DNA of 64,000 bases from Ashinkailepas kermadecensis (GCA_034440615.1 JAOTOM010003662.1:62001-126000), one strand, 5' to 3'; counted from the first letter of the stretch, positions 1 through 8,771 are shown. Notes: generated by a model not told the origin, from the letters alone. A program made the numbers and translations.

Positions 1-5
1 GTGGC

Positions 6-1019
6 GTGGTGGCGTTTCCTCCAGTGTTTGAAGTGAGGTTCGCGGAACATCTGCTGTCCTCGATCAACGCCACTCTGTCCAACCTGGCTGCGTGCAGGGA
101 AGTGTGGGAGAGTGTGGCGGTGTCAGGAAGTCGGACGGAAAAGGCCGAGGCGAAGGGGTTTCTGCGAAAGTGGACAGCCGGCGGACAGACTGTCCGTCTA
201 ACAGCTCTTATGGCTGACATCTGTGGGATCTTCTGTCACCTACAGAAGACATTCCAGAGGGGTGACCTGGTACTGCCCGAGGTTCTGGCGGCACGAGATG
301 CGGCGGTCATGCAGCTGAAGCTGATGGAAACCAAGCCTCTACCAGGTGGCCAAGAGGAGAAGTTGGGAGACGTCCAGGAGGAGGGTGGAGCTCGGTGTCA
401 CAACAGCAATGTGACCACGAAGCGCAACTTTGGTGCCGTCAGGCTGGAAGTCGTCGGCTCTGCCATCAACTTCCTGACAGACAGGCTCAACGTGGAGCAA
501 GAGGACGTGGTGCGTGTCATGTCACAGCTGCTGGAAGCGCCTTCAGTGGCTGCGTTTGTAGCTGCTGGCCGGGATCTGACCTCTGGACTGTTCGGCCCGG
601 AGAGTGTGTCGCGACTTGTGACTGACGTCTGCGATGACTGGGGAAAGATGACTGAGGCACGAGCACAGCACACTGATGCGAAGAACAAGCTAGTGGCGAT
701 GACGAGATGCTCCTCTGGGGTGTGCAAGAAGTTGCTGTCGTCATTGCTGTGCGTCGCGCCCCACAGCATGGGTACCGAGCGGGCAGTTTCCCACTACAAC
801 GCTATCCGCAGCAGCCACCGCCTCGGTATGCAGCTGACCACGGCCAACGACCGACTCATGATCAGTGTCAACGGCGTAGGTACGGCCAGCTATGACCCGC
901 GGCCTGCCGTGGCAGCCTTCTTAATGGCGAAGCAGCGCCGGAGCAAGCACCCCGATCCAGCTATTTATAAGCAACGGGAGTTCATCAGGAAGTTCTATAG
1001 GCCTGCCGGGGCGCTGTAG
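6..1019 (+). CDS. hAT-transposase-derived protein, C-terminal part
   Basis: This 337-codon frame is cut by the window edge, so the N-terminus and the true start are unknown. Its last third carries a hAT C-terminal dimerisation-like segment (about residues 250-295, with MGTERAVSHYNAIRSSHR followed by LTTANDRLMISVNG). In hAT proteins this region mediates transposase dimerisation. The upstream part (LQKTFQRGDLVLPEV, about residues 80-95) resembles the hAT-derived ZNF862-like proteins of animals. No BED zinc finger is seen, and I could not locate the DDE catalytic residues. No internal stops are present, so this may be a recently active element or a domesticated gene. The ORF ends in TAG at 1017, and no poly(A) signal is obvious in the next 300 bases. 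The family call rests on motif memory, not a search. Confidence 0.6.
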   Translation: MVAFPPVFEVRFAEHLLSSINATLSNLAACREVWESVAVSGSRTEKAEAKGFLRKWTAGGQTVRLTALMADICGIFCHLQKTFQRGDLVLPEVLAARDAAVMQLKLMETKPLPGGQEEKLGDVQEEGGARCHNSNVTTKRNFGAVRLEVVGSAINFLTDRLNVEQEDVVRVMSQLLEAPSVAAFVAAGRDLTSGLFGPESVSRLVTDVCDDWGKMTEARAQHTDAKNKLVAMTRCSSGVCKKLLSSLLCVAPHSMGTERAVSHYNAIRSSHRLGMQLTTANDRLMISVNGVGTASYDPRPAVAAFLMAKQRRSKHPDPAIYKQREFIRKFYRPAGAL

Positions 1020-1879
1020 AGGAGACAGAGTCCCAGTCATGAGAGACCGAGTAGGTGTAACGTGTGATTTGCGGGTCGAAAACGATACTCTAGCGGCCCC
1101 GTGGCCGACGCCCGGACACTTGAGTCACTCAAACAGCGGGAGCGGGGCATGGGGAAGGGATGGGGGTGGGGTTACGGTGGTCGCCTCAGCGTGGCGGTCT
1201 AGAAAAGCTGCGATGTTTTTCGAGCGAGCGTGTGGGACAAGTGTTGCTTGAGCGCGGCGAAGGCGATTGACGAGGGTAGAGTGGCATGTGTTCCCACGGG
1301 GAAACCATTGCAGGGCAGTCGGGCGGGGCCGGCGGCGTGCCCGTGTCGCCGACACGGGCGATGGTTTCTCTGCCGCCAGAGGCAGTGTCAGCTGTTGTTC
1401 GACATGCCCTGTGTCGGCGAGGACCTGGAACTATGTAGGTGTGGGTGGCTGGCCTGGTATGGACTGAGTGGAGCGGAGTGTTATGGTGCTTGTGGTGGTG
1501 TGATAGCGAGTCAAGAAGTCACATATGGATTTGTTGTCTGCGTGTTAACACTGGCGCATATCTCAGGTTTGTACATCGGCTGTGTCCAGAACAGTCTGCG
1601 AGCGAGCTACGATTGCGTGTATCGGTGTATGTTGTGTTAACATATACGTATAATCAATATACCTATGACGTGACACTAAACCATCTATTTTGTTATGACT
1701 GACTGGAGCGTACCTATTTATTGATTTTCTTTTATGAAAATCTAACTAATCGAATGGTTAATACCTACATCATTCAAAAACAATGAAATCACACATTTTT
1801 GTATTAATGCCTTCCACTATTGTTTGCCAATGGGGAGCCTTTTTATGATTTGCCCCAGTAGTCAAAATTCCTTAGCCGA
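1020..1879. other. no gene seen
   Basis: GC-rich sequence to about 1500, then AT-rich. Short open frames here have no recognisable motifs and overlap each other on both strands. It may be the 3' flank of the hAT-like ORF. Confidence 0.4.
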
Positions 1880-2225
1880 GGCCCTGTAATTGGGCTCCTA
1901 TTAAAACTGGAGTAACGAAATTCTCAGGGTGGATGGGAACGTTAGTGAACTCTATTGTGTGCAAATTTAATGACGTTATGTCAATATCTTGAAGGTCAAA
2001 TGAGGTCACATATGTCAACATTTTATTGTTTTGCGTGGCTTGGCTTGTCATTGTTATGGATCGCTGTGATTGTATTTAAATGCTTCAAAATGGGCATCAA
2101 TGATGTTTTGGACATTACTAATGATGCGATATAGATGCTATACTCGGAATTTGACCTCAGGTCACCTATATAGCAGCAGTTTATCAGGTCAGTTACCTGT
2201 TCCAGTTACCGGAACCGGGTCGCAG
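1880..2225 (+). mobile_element. E-family element, truncated copy E1
   Basis: Matches the left part of the E family (E3 at 10320, E4 at 30585): AGCTGGAGTAACGAAATTC-like start, the AGGTCAAATGAGGTCACATATG-like stretch, then a TGACCTCAGGTCA palindrome and a CCGGAACCGGGTCGC end. It stops at the same internal point as E3, directly against the U-unit block containing AAAGAGCAT. That shared junction indicates E1 and E3 were copied together with their host unit. Confidence 0.6.
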
Positions 2226-2229
2226 GTGG

Positions 2230-3230
2230 CTTGAAAAGAGCATTAGCTTTCCTCCATTGACAAATCAGACCAGGGTAGGGCGGAGGGCGGATTATGCCCA
2301 ACAGCTAACTTCTAAAAGTTACGGGCTGATTTCGTTGCATTCGATGGCAAGCGATGGAGGTCATCAAGATGAGCTCCGATCAGTGAAGTGCATTGACATG
2401 CGTGTTGCATGTGACATCACGCGTCAGCCAAAAGCATAAAATATTACTTACTTGGCGATGTTCCGATTTTAGTCGAGTGTCATGCAATTAAGCAATGCAG
2501 TGGCCGAATGTGGGTGCCGCCATGCGCCATGCATCTTAAGACAGCCAAGAAAGGTAAGTATAGTGTAGAGTATAAAGTAAGAAAGCATATAAGTAAATAG
2601 AATATCGTGGTCATGGCGGGTCACGTGATGTTCTCAGGTCAAATATTGAATCTGGCCTGATGCCCATGCGGTGCATGTTTCTACACCGAAATGGTGCCGG
2701 GAGCCCAACAGAAGCAGTAAAACAGCTTGTCTGAGCACATGTAGGAGGGTATTGCGAGAGGTGAACAAATAATGTAGCTTGGTGTGTTGAATGCAATCCT
2801 GACACTTATTGTAAGTTCCGATAAACCTAGCCTGCATCAATTTGCTGGTGAACATTGTAAATTTTAGGATTACCTTGCTATTTTCCCCGGATAACTTCAA
2901 TTTGATTGCTTGTCCCATCTAGCTCAGTAATAATAATAACATGGGTTTGTTGCGGAGGTTTATTTGTTTGTTGCGGAGTGAAAATTCAAACTTAATTGAC
3001 TTAGCCTATTCAATTTTTAAAACTGACGCGGGCAACGCTCTCAGGCGCATACATTCTTGGCGACAAAATTATACGTGGTGAGGACATATTTGTGGCGTAA
3101 TACTCAAGTGACGTCACCACGCGTCGTTCTGTGTGGTGTGTTGTTTTGGGAATGGGAGTCCGGTCCGACATTTTGTTCCAAGAGGGAAGGGACAGACTAA
3201 GTGAGAATTTCATTGACATTTCATTCTTTG
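2230..3230 (+). repeat. U1 upstream block (duplicated in U3, U4, U5)
   Basis: About 1 kb of non-coding sequence shared with 10735-11830 (+), 19380-20105 (- orientation) and 20265-20680 (+). Landmarks are CAAATCAGACCAGGGTAGGG, a GAAAGGTAAGTATAG donor-like site near 2549, and a CAAGTGACGTCACCAC site at 3105. It forms the 5' part of the repeated unit that carries genes C, A and B. Confidence 0.75.
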
Positions 3231-3240
3231 TTGATGTGGC

Positions 3241-3552
3241 TTGCGGTCTGGATTGATGGCGTATAATTTTACAAAAGTCAATAAGCATCACACTTTCGCT
3301 ACCAAACTCGATATAGCAACCAATAACGTGAGTATGACTGGCATCATTGTTGCTTTACTTGGAAATGCTGAAAATGAGATTTTCAGTTCACGACAAGGAA
3401 CTTCCAGTCTTTTGTCGAGAGTCCCATTGTCCTCAGTGAAGCTAGAGCACGATCCGGAAATCCCACAGCTGACTGAGCCGACTAGTCGAACCTTGGCCAT
3501 GGTATATATTGGAAGCCACCGCCACCTCCGTCCAGAGCCAAGCCGTAGCTGA
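3241..3552 (+). CDS. conserved ORF C1, unrecognised, probably a fragment
   Basis: A 103-codon frame whose first half (MAYNFTKVNKHHTFATKLDI then NNVSMTGIIVALLGNA) is shared with C2 (9444-), C3 (11844) and C4 (19141-). The second half is unrelated to C2 and C4: it runs through the gene A core promoter and ends in its 5' leader. Comparison with U2 and U4 shows that U1 and U3 lost several hundred bases at TTCAGTTC/ACG (about 3384-3392), fusing C to the promoter region. I do not recognise the family. C1 is therefore probably a remnant, and amino-acid conservation may simply reflect recent duplication. Confidence 0.3.
   Translation: MRSGLMAYNFTKVNKHHTFATKLDIATNNVSMTGIIVALLGNAENEIFSSRQGTSSLLSRVPLSSVKLEHDPEIPQLTEPTSRTLAMVYIGSHRHLRPEPSRS
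3503..3510 (+). promoter_or_regulatory. TATA box of A1
   Basis: TATATATT inside GGCCATGGTATATATTGGAA, 97 bp before the A1 ATG. The same 20-base context sits at the matching place in all intact units, so it is the likely core promoter. Transcription should start near 3533-3540, giving a leader of about 70 nt. Confidence 0.7.
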
Positions 3553-3606
3553 ACCATAGCCCACCGGCAGCCTTGTCACAGTCCGCGTGCTACCTGACCA
3601 CTGACC

Positions 3607-3867
3607 ATGCGTACCCTGCTGCTTCTCACGCTGGCGCTGGTGATGTGCGCTGTAGTCATCGTGCATGCCGATGACGACTGCAACGAGTGCGACGATGGGG
3701 ACGACGACTCAAGGTGCTGCCAAAAACCCTCGGGCTGGTGCTGGGACGGAGATGACGATGACCGTGAGGACTGCGACGACGATGACGATGACGGATGCGG
3801 TGGTGGACGCTATTGCTGCTACGATAGTTGCTCCCGCTCCCACGTCTGCAGGCATCGGGATCGGTGA
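3607..3867 (+). CDS. A1: secreted Asp/Cys-rich small protein
   Basis: 86 codons. Residues 1-21 form a clear signal peptide (basic MR, Leu/Val-rich core, VHA cleavage site), so the product is exported. The mature 65 residues contain about 22 Asp and 11 Cys in the pattern C-x2-C-x8-CC-x6-C-x10-C-x7-C-x5-CC-x3-C-x5-C, with a run of six Asp at 57-62. This suggests a disulfide-stabilised acidic protein, and metal (calcium) binding is plausible but inferred. A DxDxDG stretch exists, but the rest of an EF-hand loop is absent. I do not recognise a named family. The TGA stop lies inside a consensus splice donor (CG|GTGAGT), so this may be only the first coding exon. Downstream, CRE-like sites and the 15-bp minisatellite follow, with candidate gene B converging. 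An acidic structural, cement-type or defensive peptide are all possible roles. Confidence 0.75.
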   Translation: MRTLLLLTLALVMCAVVIVHADDDCNECDDGDDDSRCCQKPSGWCWDGDDDDREDCDDDDDDGCGGGRYCCYDSCSRSHVCRHRDR

Positions 3868-4440
3868 GTTCTGCAAAAGCCTGCGTGAAGGTGATGCTTG
3901 CAAGCAGCAGGTGTGAGGGTGATGGCTATTGCAGCTTTTTTGATCAGCTGGTTCTGAAGGTGACAGAAGCTGCCTGAACAAAAATGTTCGCATTGCATTG
4001 CATTGCAAAAAATATTCCGCCATTCCGTTCCAAATAAAATGCATTGTTTTGTAAGGAATAAATAAATAGGTTACCTTCTTCAATCCTAAATTTCTTCTGT
4101 ATCACTCTGAACCGCAATGATGGCGTAGCCCATGGACCTCTGCCGCCTTTTTCAAAACTTTCCATTTTTTATTCTTAGATGCTACTTATTCCCTGGCTGC
4201 TAATGCCATACCCTGATATTTGCTATGCTAGGGAAAATAGCAGACACACATTGTCAAATGTCGCCGACTGGCCACGGTTTCCACATCGTCTAACGCTCTG
4301 TCAGGTCTTATTCGTGTGTTCTGATAGCGCTCTTAATATCATTATGCCGTTCCGATGTCATCTCTATCCATCATCACACTGCTCTTGCGTAGTTTTGACC
4401 GCACTGGGTTGCTTTGACGGTACATGTAACGTCATAAGCC
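3868..4440 (+). repeat. U1 block downstream of A1
   Basis: Non-coding sequence shared by all units: the TTGATCAGCTGGTTCTG motif near 3941, a CATTGCATTGCATTGC run near 3993, and a CTGCTAATGCCATACCCTG motif near 4198. It contains several consensus splice signals (for example GCAG before CTTTTTT near 3933) and may hold the remaining exons or the 3' end of gene A. Confidence 0.6.
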
Positions 4441-4455
4441 TGCTGATTCTGTGTA

Positions 4456-4525
4456 TGACGTCAGTGAGCTGTTCCGACTCTGCTTCGGACGTCAGTGAGC
4501 TGTTCCGACTGTGTCTCTGACGTCA
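4456..4525. promoter_or_regulatory. CRE-like palindromes, U1
   Basis: Two perfect TGACGTCA sites (4456-4463, 4518-4525) in imperfect tandem copies of GTCAGTGAGCTGTTCCGACT. This is the CREB/ATF consensus. Function here is inferred only. Confidence 0.45.
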
Positions 4526-4574
4526 GTGTGCTGCCCCAACTCTGCCTCTGTCGTCATTGTACTGTGTTCTGAAA

Positions 4575-5324
4575 TCAGTGGGCTTTTCTGATGCTGCTCC
4601 CGATGCCAACAAGGTGTTCCAGCACTGTCTCTGACGCACGCCAAAGAGCTGTCCTGACGCTGTCTCTAACATACTCGTTCTTTCCCTCACGACAGGGACG
4701 ATTAATTTTGAAGATTACCAGCTGATCCGGGGAGGAACCCGATGGGCCTGTCATCGACCGCCGTCTAGTCTGTCCTCGGAATGGTCGGCTGTGTTGGCGG
4801 CTGCATGATTCGGCAAATGACGTCACATCGCACTGACGAATAAACGTTGCGTTAACGGCCGAAGCTATACGTGGTGGGAACGAATCAGCCACCAAAGATG
4901 ACCATGGATGCAGCGGTTTCTCTTCAGGAGTTCGCTGATCTTTTACCCTGCATCTAAAGCTTCTGGTTACGGATGCACCATTCATTCCAGGCTTGTGTAG
5001 AACACAAGTGCACCGACCACACCTGCACCGACCACACGTGTACCGACCACACGTGTACCGACCACACGTGTACCGACCACACGTACACTGACCACACGTG
5101 CACCGACCACACGTGCACCGACCACACGTGCACCGACCACACGCGCACCGACCACACGTGCACAGACCACACGTGCACCGATCACACGTGCACCGACCAC
5201 ACGTGTACCGACCACACGTGCACCGACCACACGTGCACCGACCACACGTACACGATAGTGTACCATCATTTGGAAACAACAGCAACGAGATCATCACAGA
5301 CAACACACAAGACGCTAGCCTCAT
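4575..5324 (-). CDS. B1: candidate secreted Cys/Arg repeat protein
   Basis: A 249-codon frame. It opens with a signal-like leader (MRLASCVLSVMISLLLF, then PNDGTLSC). About 16 pentapeptide repeats of the type C-G-R-C-T follow, encoded by the 15-bp minisatellite, and then a basic C-terminal region of about 140 residues (RSFRCRVKDQR, RPFRGQTRRR). The product would be strongly basic and disulfide-capable, and it converges on acidic A1. The leader frame is kept through the repeat in B2, B3, B5, B6 and B7. Cautions: the minisatellite has no stops in any frame, and the first ATG exists only here (other units have ATA, ACG, ACA or GGT), leaving a shorter conserved ATG at 5294. The C-terminal part overlaps the CRE-type repeats. 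No family is recognised. Confidence 0.35.
   Translation of the reverse strand: MRLASCVLSVMISLLLFPNDGTLSCTCGRCTCGRCTCGRYTCGRCTCDRCTCGLCTCGRCACGRCTCGRCTCGRCTCGQCTCGRYTCGRYTCGRYTCGRCRCGRCTCVLHKPGMNGASVTRSFRCRVKDQRTPEEKPLHPWSSLVADSFPPRIASAVNATFIRQCDVTSFAESCSRQHSRPFRGQTRRRSMTGPSGSSPDQLVIFKINRPCREGKNEYVRDSVRTALWRASETVLEHLVGIGSSIRKAH
5011..5253. repeat. 15-bp minisatellite M1, about 16 units
   Basis: Unit GTGCACCGACCACAC with few variants (GTGTAC, GCGCAC). Most unit junctions create CACGTG, the canonical E-box palindrome. The unit is a multiple of three, so all six frames stay open. Arrays also occur in U2-U7 with about 2 to 29 units. Confidence 0.9.
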
Positions 5325-5523
5325 GATGATTTCACATCGCAGACCAAACGGATCACCTTACGACTTTCCGTCCCGCACACACACCAGCACCACCGCGAGG
5401 GACCAATCCGCTCAACAACGCATTCATGTCACAATTATCTCCATGCGAGCAATTCACCGGCCGATATCTGCGATCAGGAAGGCAAGAACGCTGCACTCCG
5501 ATGTCGGGGTAAAACATGAAGGA

Positions 5524-5552
5524 TCAACTGAGCCTTGAAAAGGCTCAGTTGA
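5524..5552. repeat. perfect 13-bp hairpin
   Basis: TCAACTGAGCCTT and its exact complement separated by GAA. The related sequence in other units (near 14703 and 16439) lacks the second arm, so the palindrome is specific to U1. Confidence 0.7.
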
Positions 5553-5607
5553 CCAAGCTGAGCACCTAACGAACTTCCCTCCCTGACACCAAGAGAAACT
5601 GACCCGC

Positions 5608-6524
5608 TTAACACGTGCACTGGAGCCCCCTCCAGTGCGCGTGTTAAGCGGGTGCACGTGTGACACACTCACACCGCTTGACCTGAGGTCATCACACAGC
5701 TTGACCTGAGGTCAAGCGGGGGGCGAAATCCGCCCACCCCTCCTGTTTTTCGTATATAACTCGAGATTTTACCGGTCGATGTACGCCATTTTTCGTGTAC
5801 CTGCTTATAAATGTCCGGCGCGTCGTATATTGTTATGCTATGTAGTTTCAAGGTCATGTTAGGTCACCGAGGTCAAGTCAGGTCAAGTTCCTGACAGGTT
5901 AATGGAACCAACCTGGGTCAACTGGAATGTTGTCATAAATGCAAATGACGTCATGCGACTGATGTCACTTTGCATGTTACTACCTACACATCCCGAAAAC
6001 TACTGTTTGTCATTGTGTACCTAAGCGTTTCCATACTTATTCATTCGTGTACTTCACTCCATATTGTGCGAAGCCGATTGCGCCGAGCTGCCGGACGGAA
6101 CAGTCGGGCAGGCGGCCCGGTTCCGGTAACTGGAACAGGTAACTGACCTGATAAAGTGCTGCTATATAGGTGACCTGAGGTCAAATGCCGGGTCTAGCAT
6201 CTGTATTGCATCATTGGAAATGTCTAAAACATCACTGGTGCCCATTTTTGAGCATTTAAACACAATCACAGCGATCCACAACAATGACAAGCCAAGCCAC
6301 GAAAATCAGGAAACTTTTGATATATGTGACCTAATTTGACCTTCAAGATATTGACCTAAGGTCATGAAATATCACACAATATAGCTCAATACCGTACTCA
6401 TTCACCCTACGAATTTCGTTATTCCAGCTTTAATAGGAGCCGAGATCCTAGGGGGGGTGCGGAATCCCCCCCCCCCACACTCCAATGCGCGAAATTTTTA
6501 GAGGCCTTCCAAGGTGAGTGTTAA
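5608..6524 (-). mobile_element. E-family element E2, both ends present
   Basis: Bounded by TTAA at 5608-5611 and 6521-6524, with matching ends TTAACACGTGCACTGGAG and (reverse strand) TTAACACTCACCTTGG. Interior matches E4 and E5. It contains TGACCTGAGGTCA at 6171-6183 and four AGGTCA direct repeats at 5851-5885. It has no coding capacity. TTAA flanks plus short inverted repeats suggest a non-autonomous piggyBac-type element. A near-perfect 23-bp inverted repeat at its left end (5604-5655) suggests rearranged termini. Confidence 0.55.
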
Positions 6525-7169
6525 AAAAGCATACATGCCACAATTCTCGCGATTCCAGCAAATCACCGGCATGGATCAGCGATCAAGAACGCAAGAACGT
6601 TGCGCTCTGATACTGGAGTAAGCCATTAATGATCACCTGAGCCTTGAATAGGAAGTTATCACGTTCTGCATCGAAATGAAACGACGATAGGCGACGATAG
6701 CCTTGCGGGCTTAAAATGTAAACTAACGGTTTGTGATTCGTGCGGTTCCCGATGAGTCATCATTATGTGATATATGATTGCTCATGGTCTATTTTTGGAG
6801 ATTGTCGCCAGTTTCTCCACTCCTTCTAGAATTGGTTCTCAGGATTTTAATTGGGAAGCGAAACGTTCGGCACCTAGCGTCGTTTCACTTCGCTGCAGAA
6901 CGTGATACCTTCCTTTTCAAGGTTCAGGTGATCCTTCATGTTTTACCCCGGTACCGGAGCGCAGCGTTCTTTCCTTCCTGATCGCAGATCCCGGCCTGCG
7001 ATTTGTTCGTATCGAGATAATTGTGATATATATGTTTTGTTGAGCGGGTCAGTTCCTCTTGGTGGTGACGATGTGTGTCAGGGTGGGGTGGTCGTTAGGT
7101 GCTCAGTTTGGTCTGTGAAGTGAAATCATCATAAGGTCCTTCCTCTAAGCTTCTTATGTGTTGTCTGTG
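6525..7169 (-). repeat. U2 arm, inverted relative to U1 and U3
   Basis: Reads as the reverse complement of 5260-5600 and of 14480-14890, and in the same direction as 16200-16660 and 37000-37540. Landmarks are CGTTTCACTTCGCTGCAGAAC, CGATCAAGAACG-like sequence and GTGATGATCTCGTTGCTG at the B leader. No separate gene seen. Confidence 0.6.
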
Positions 7170-7316
7170 ATGATCTCGTTGCTGTTAGTTCCCAATGATG
7201 GTACACTATCGTGTACGTGTGGTCGGTGCACGTGTGGTCGGCACAAGCCTGGAAAGCCAAGGCGCTTCGGCGTCCAGAAGCTTCATATGCAGGGTAAAAG
7301 ATCAGTATACTACTAA
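7170..7316 (+). pseudogene. B2: contracted and frameshifted copy of B
   Basis: Starts at the ATG conserved among units (MISLLLVPNDGTLSC) and keeps the C-G-R-C-T frame, but the minisatellite (7207-7241) has shrunk to two units. A one-base insertion relative to B1 in the following segment shifts the frame, and TAA ends it after 48 codons. The B-type C-terminal frame reappears open at 7335-7670. Confidence 0.4.
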
Positions 7317-7334
7317 ATAGAAATCGCTGCATCC

Positions 7335-7670
7335 ATGGTCATCTTTGGAGGCTTATCACTTCACTTCCCGCCACATACAACTTCGGCCGTTAACGCAACG
7401 TTTATTCGTCAGTGCGATGTGACGTCATTTGCCGAATCATGCAGCCGCCAACACAGCCGACCATTCCGAGGACAGACGAGACGGCGGGCGATGACAGGCC
7501 CATCGAGTTCCTCCCCGGATCAGCTGGTAATCTTCAGAATTAATCGTCCCTGTCGTGAGGGAAAGAACGAGTATGTTAGAGACAGCGTCAGGACAGCCCT
7601 TTGGCGCGCGTCAGAGACAGTGCTGGAACATCTTGTTGGCATCGGGAGCAGCATCAGAAAAGCCCACTGA
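7335..7670 (+). pseudogene. B2 C-terminal segment, out of frame with its leader
   Basis: 111 open codons nearly identical to the C-terminal part of B1 (HSRPFRGQTRRR, SSPDQLVIF, RTALWRASETVLEHLVGIG). The same stretch is open in U1, U2, U4 and U5. Its 3' part is built from the same imperfect repeats as the CRE array, so it may be non-coding. Confidence 0.3.
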
Positions 7671-7719
7671 TTTCAGAACACAGTACAATGACAACAGAGC
7701 CAGAGTTGGAGCAGCACAC

Positions 7720-7820
7720 TGACGTCAGGGACACAGTCGGAACAGCTCACTGACGTCCGAAGCAGAGTCGGAACAGCTCACTGACGTCCGAAGCAGAGTC
7801 GGAACAGCTCACTGACGTCA
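7720..7820. promoter_or_regulatory. CRE-like palindromes, U2
   Basis: Perfect TGACGTCA at 7720-7727 and 7813-7820, with two TGACGTCC variants between. The unit is about 31-36 bp and contains GGAACAGCTCAC. Confidence 0.45.
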
Positions 7821-7829
7821 TACACAGAA

Positions 7830-8400
7830 TCAGCAGGCTTATGACGTTACAAGTACCGTCAAAGCAACCCAGTGCGGTCAAAACTGCGCAAGAACAGTGT
7901 GGTGATGGAAAGAGATGACACCGGAACGGCATAATGATGCTAAGAGCGCTATTAGAGTACACGAATAAGACCTGACAGAGCGTTAGACGATGTGGAAATC
8001 GTGGCCAATCGGCGACATTTGACGATGTGTGTCAGCTGTTTTCCTTAGCATAGCAAATATCAGGGTATGGCATTAGCAGCCAGGGAATAAGTCGCAACTA
8101 AGAATGAATAATGGAAAATTCTGAAAAAGGCGGCAGATATCCATGGGCTACGCTATCATTGCGGTTGAGAGGGATACAGAATAAATTTAGGAATGAAGAA
8201 GGTAGCCTATTCATTCATCCCTATCAAAACCATGACTTATTTGGAACTGAATAACGGAACATTTTTTCGCAACGCAATACAGTGCAAACATTTCTCTTCA
8301 GGTAGCCTCTGTCACCCCCAGAACCAGCTGATCAAAAAAGCTGCAATGGCACTCACCTTCACACCTTCTGCTTGCAAGCATCACCCTTTCGCTGGCTTTG
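7830..8400 (-). repeat. U2 block downstream of A2
   Basis: Reverse-orientation counterpart of 3868-4440, including GGCATTAGCAGCCAGGGAAT and CAGAACCAGCTGATCAAAAA. No gene seen beyond possible A 3' exons. Confidence 0.55.
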
Positions 8401-8406
8401 CAGAAC

Positions 8407-8667
8407 TCACCAATCCCGATACCTGCAGACGTGGGAGCGGGAGCAACTATCGTAGGAGCACCGGCGTCCACCACCGCATCCGTCATCGTCATCGTCGTCG
8501 CAGTCCTCACGGTCATCGTCATCTCCGTCCCAGCACCAGCCCGAGGGTTGTTGGCAGCAGCTTGAGTCGTCGTCCCCATCGTCGCAATCTCTGCAGTCGT
8601 CATCGGCATGAACGATGACTACGGCGCACATCACCAGCGCCAGCGTGAGAAGCAGCAGGGTACGCAT
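8407..8667 (-). CDS. A2: secreted Asp/Cys-rich small protein
   Basis: 86 codons with the same signal peptide (cleavage after VHA at 21) and Asp/Cys body as A1. It differs by RDC for NEC, SSCCQQ for SRCCQK and RRCSYD for RYCCYD, so the CC pair at 70-71 has become C-S and only 10 Cys remain. It shares this loss with A3. The stop again falls within a donor (TTG|GTGAGT-like, reverse strand near 8410). Upstream on the minus strand lie its TATA box and ORF C2. The frame is intact. The change in Cys number suggests diversification, or tolerance of an unpaired bond. Confidence 0.75.
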   Translation of the reverse strand: MRTLLLLTLALVMCAVVIVHADDDCRDCDDGDDDSSCCQQPSGWCWDGDDDDREDCDDDDDDGCGGGRRCSYDSCSRSHVCRYRDW

Positions 8668-8763
8668 GGTCAGTGGTCAGGTAGCACGTGGACTGTGACA
8701 CGTCTGCCGGTGGGCTATGATTCAGCTACGGCTTGGCTCTGGACGGAGGTGACGATGGCTTCC

Positions 8764-8771
8764 AATATATA
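8764..8771 (-). promoter_or_regulatory. TATA box of A2
   Basis: AATATATA on the plus strand (TATATATT on the gene strand), flanked by CCATGG-like CCACGGCC, about 97 bp before the ATG. Confidence 0.7.

Noticed and set aside
3781..3800. EF-hand calcium loop in the Asp run of gene A
   Set aside because: DxDxDG is present, but the hydrophobic residue at position 8 and Glu at position 12 are missing. Calcium binding stays a general inference.
3665..3916. Met/Thr-rich +1 frame open through gene A in several copies
   Set aside because: Follows from GAC/GAT repetition. No independent start context or conservation beyond the D-rich frame, though a ribosome profile could revisit it.
5011..5253. CRISPR-like regular repeats
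   Set aside because: Units are contiguous 15-mers without spacers, in an animal-type genome.
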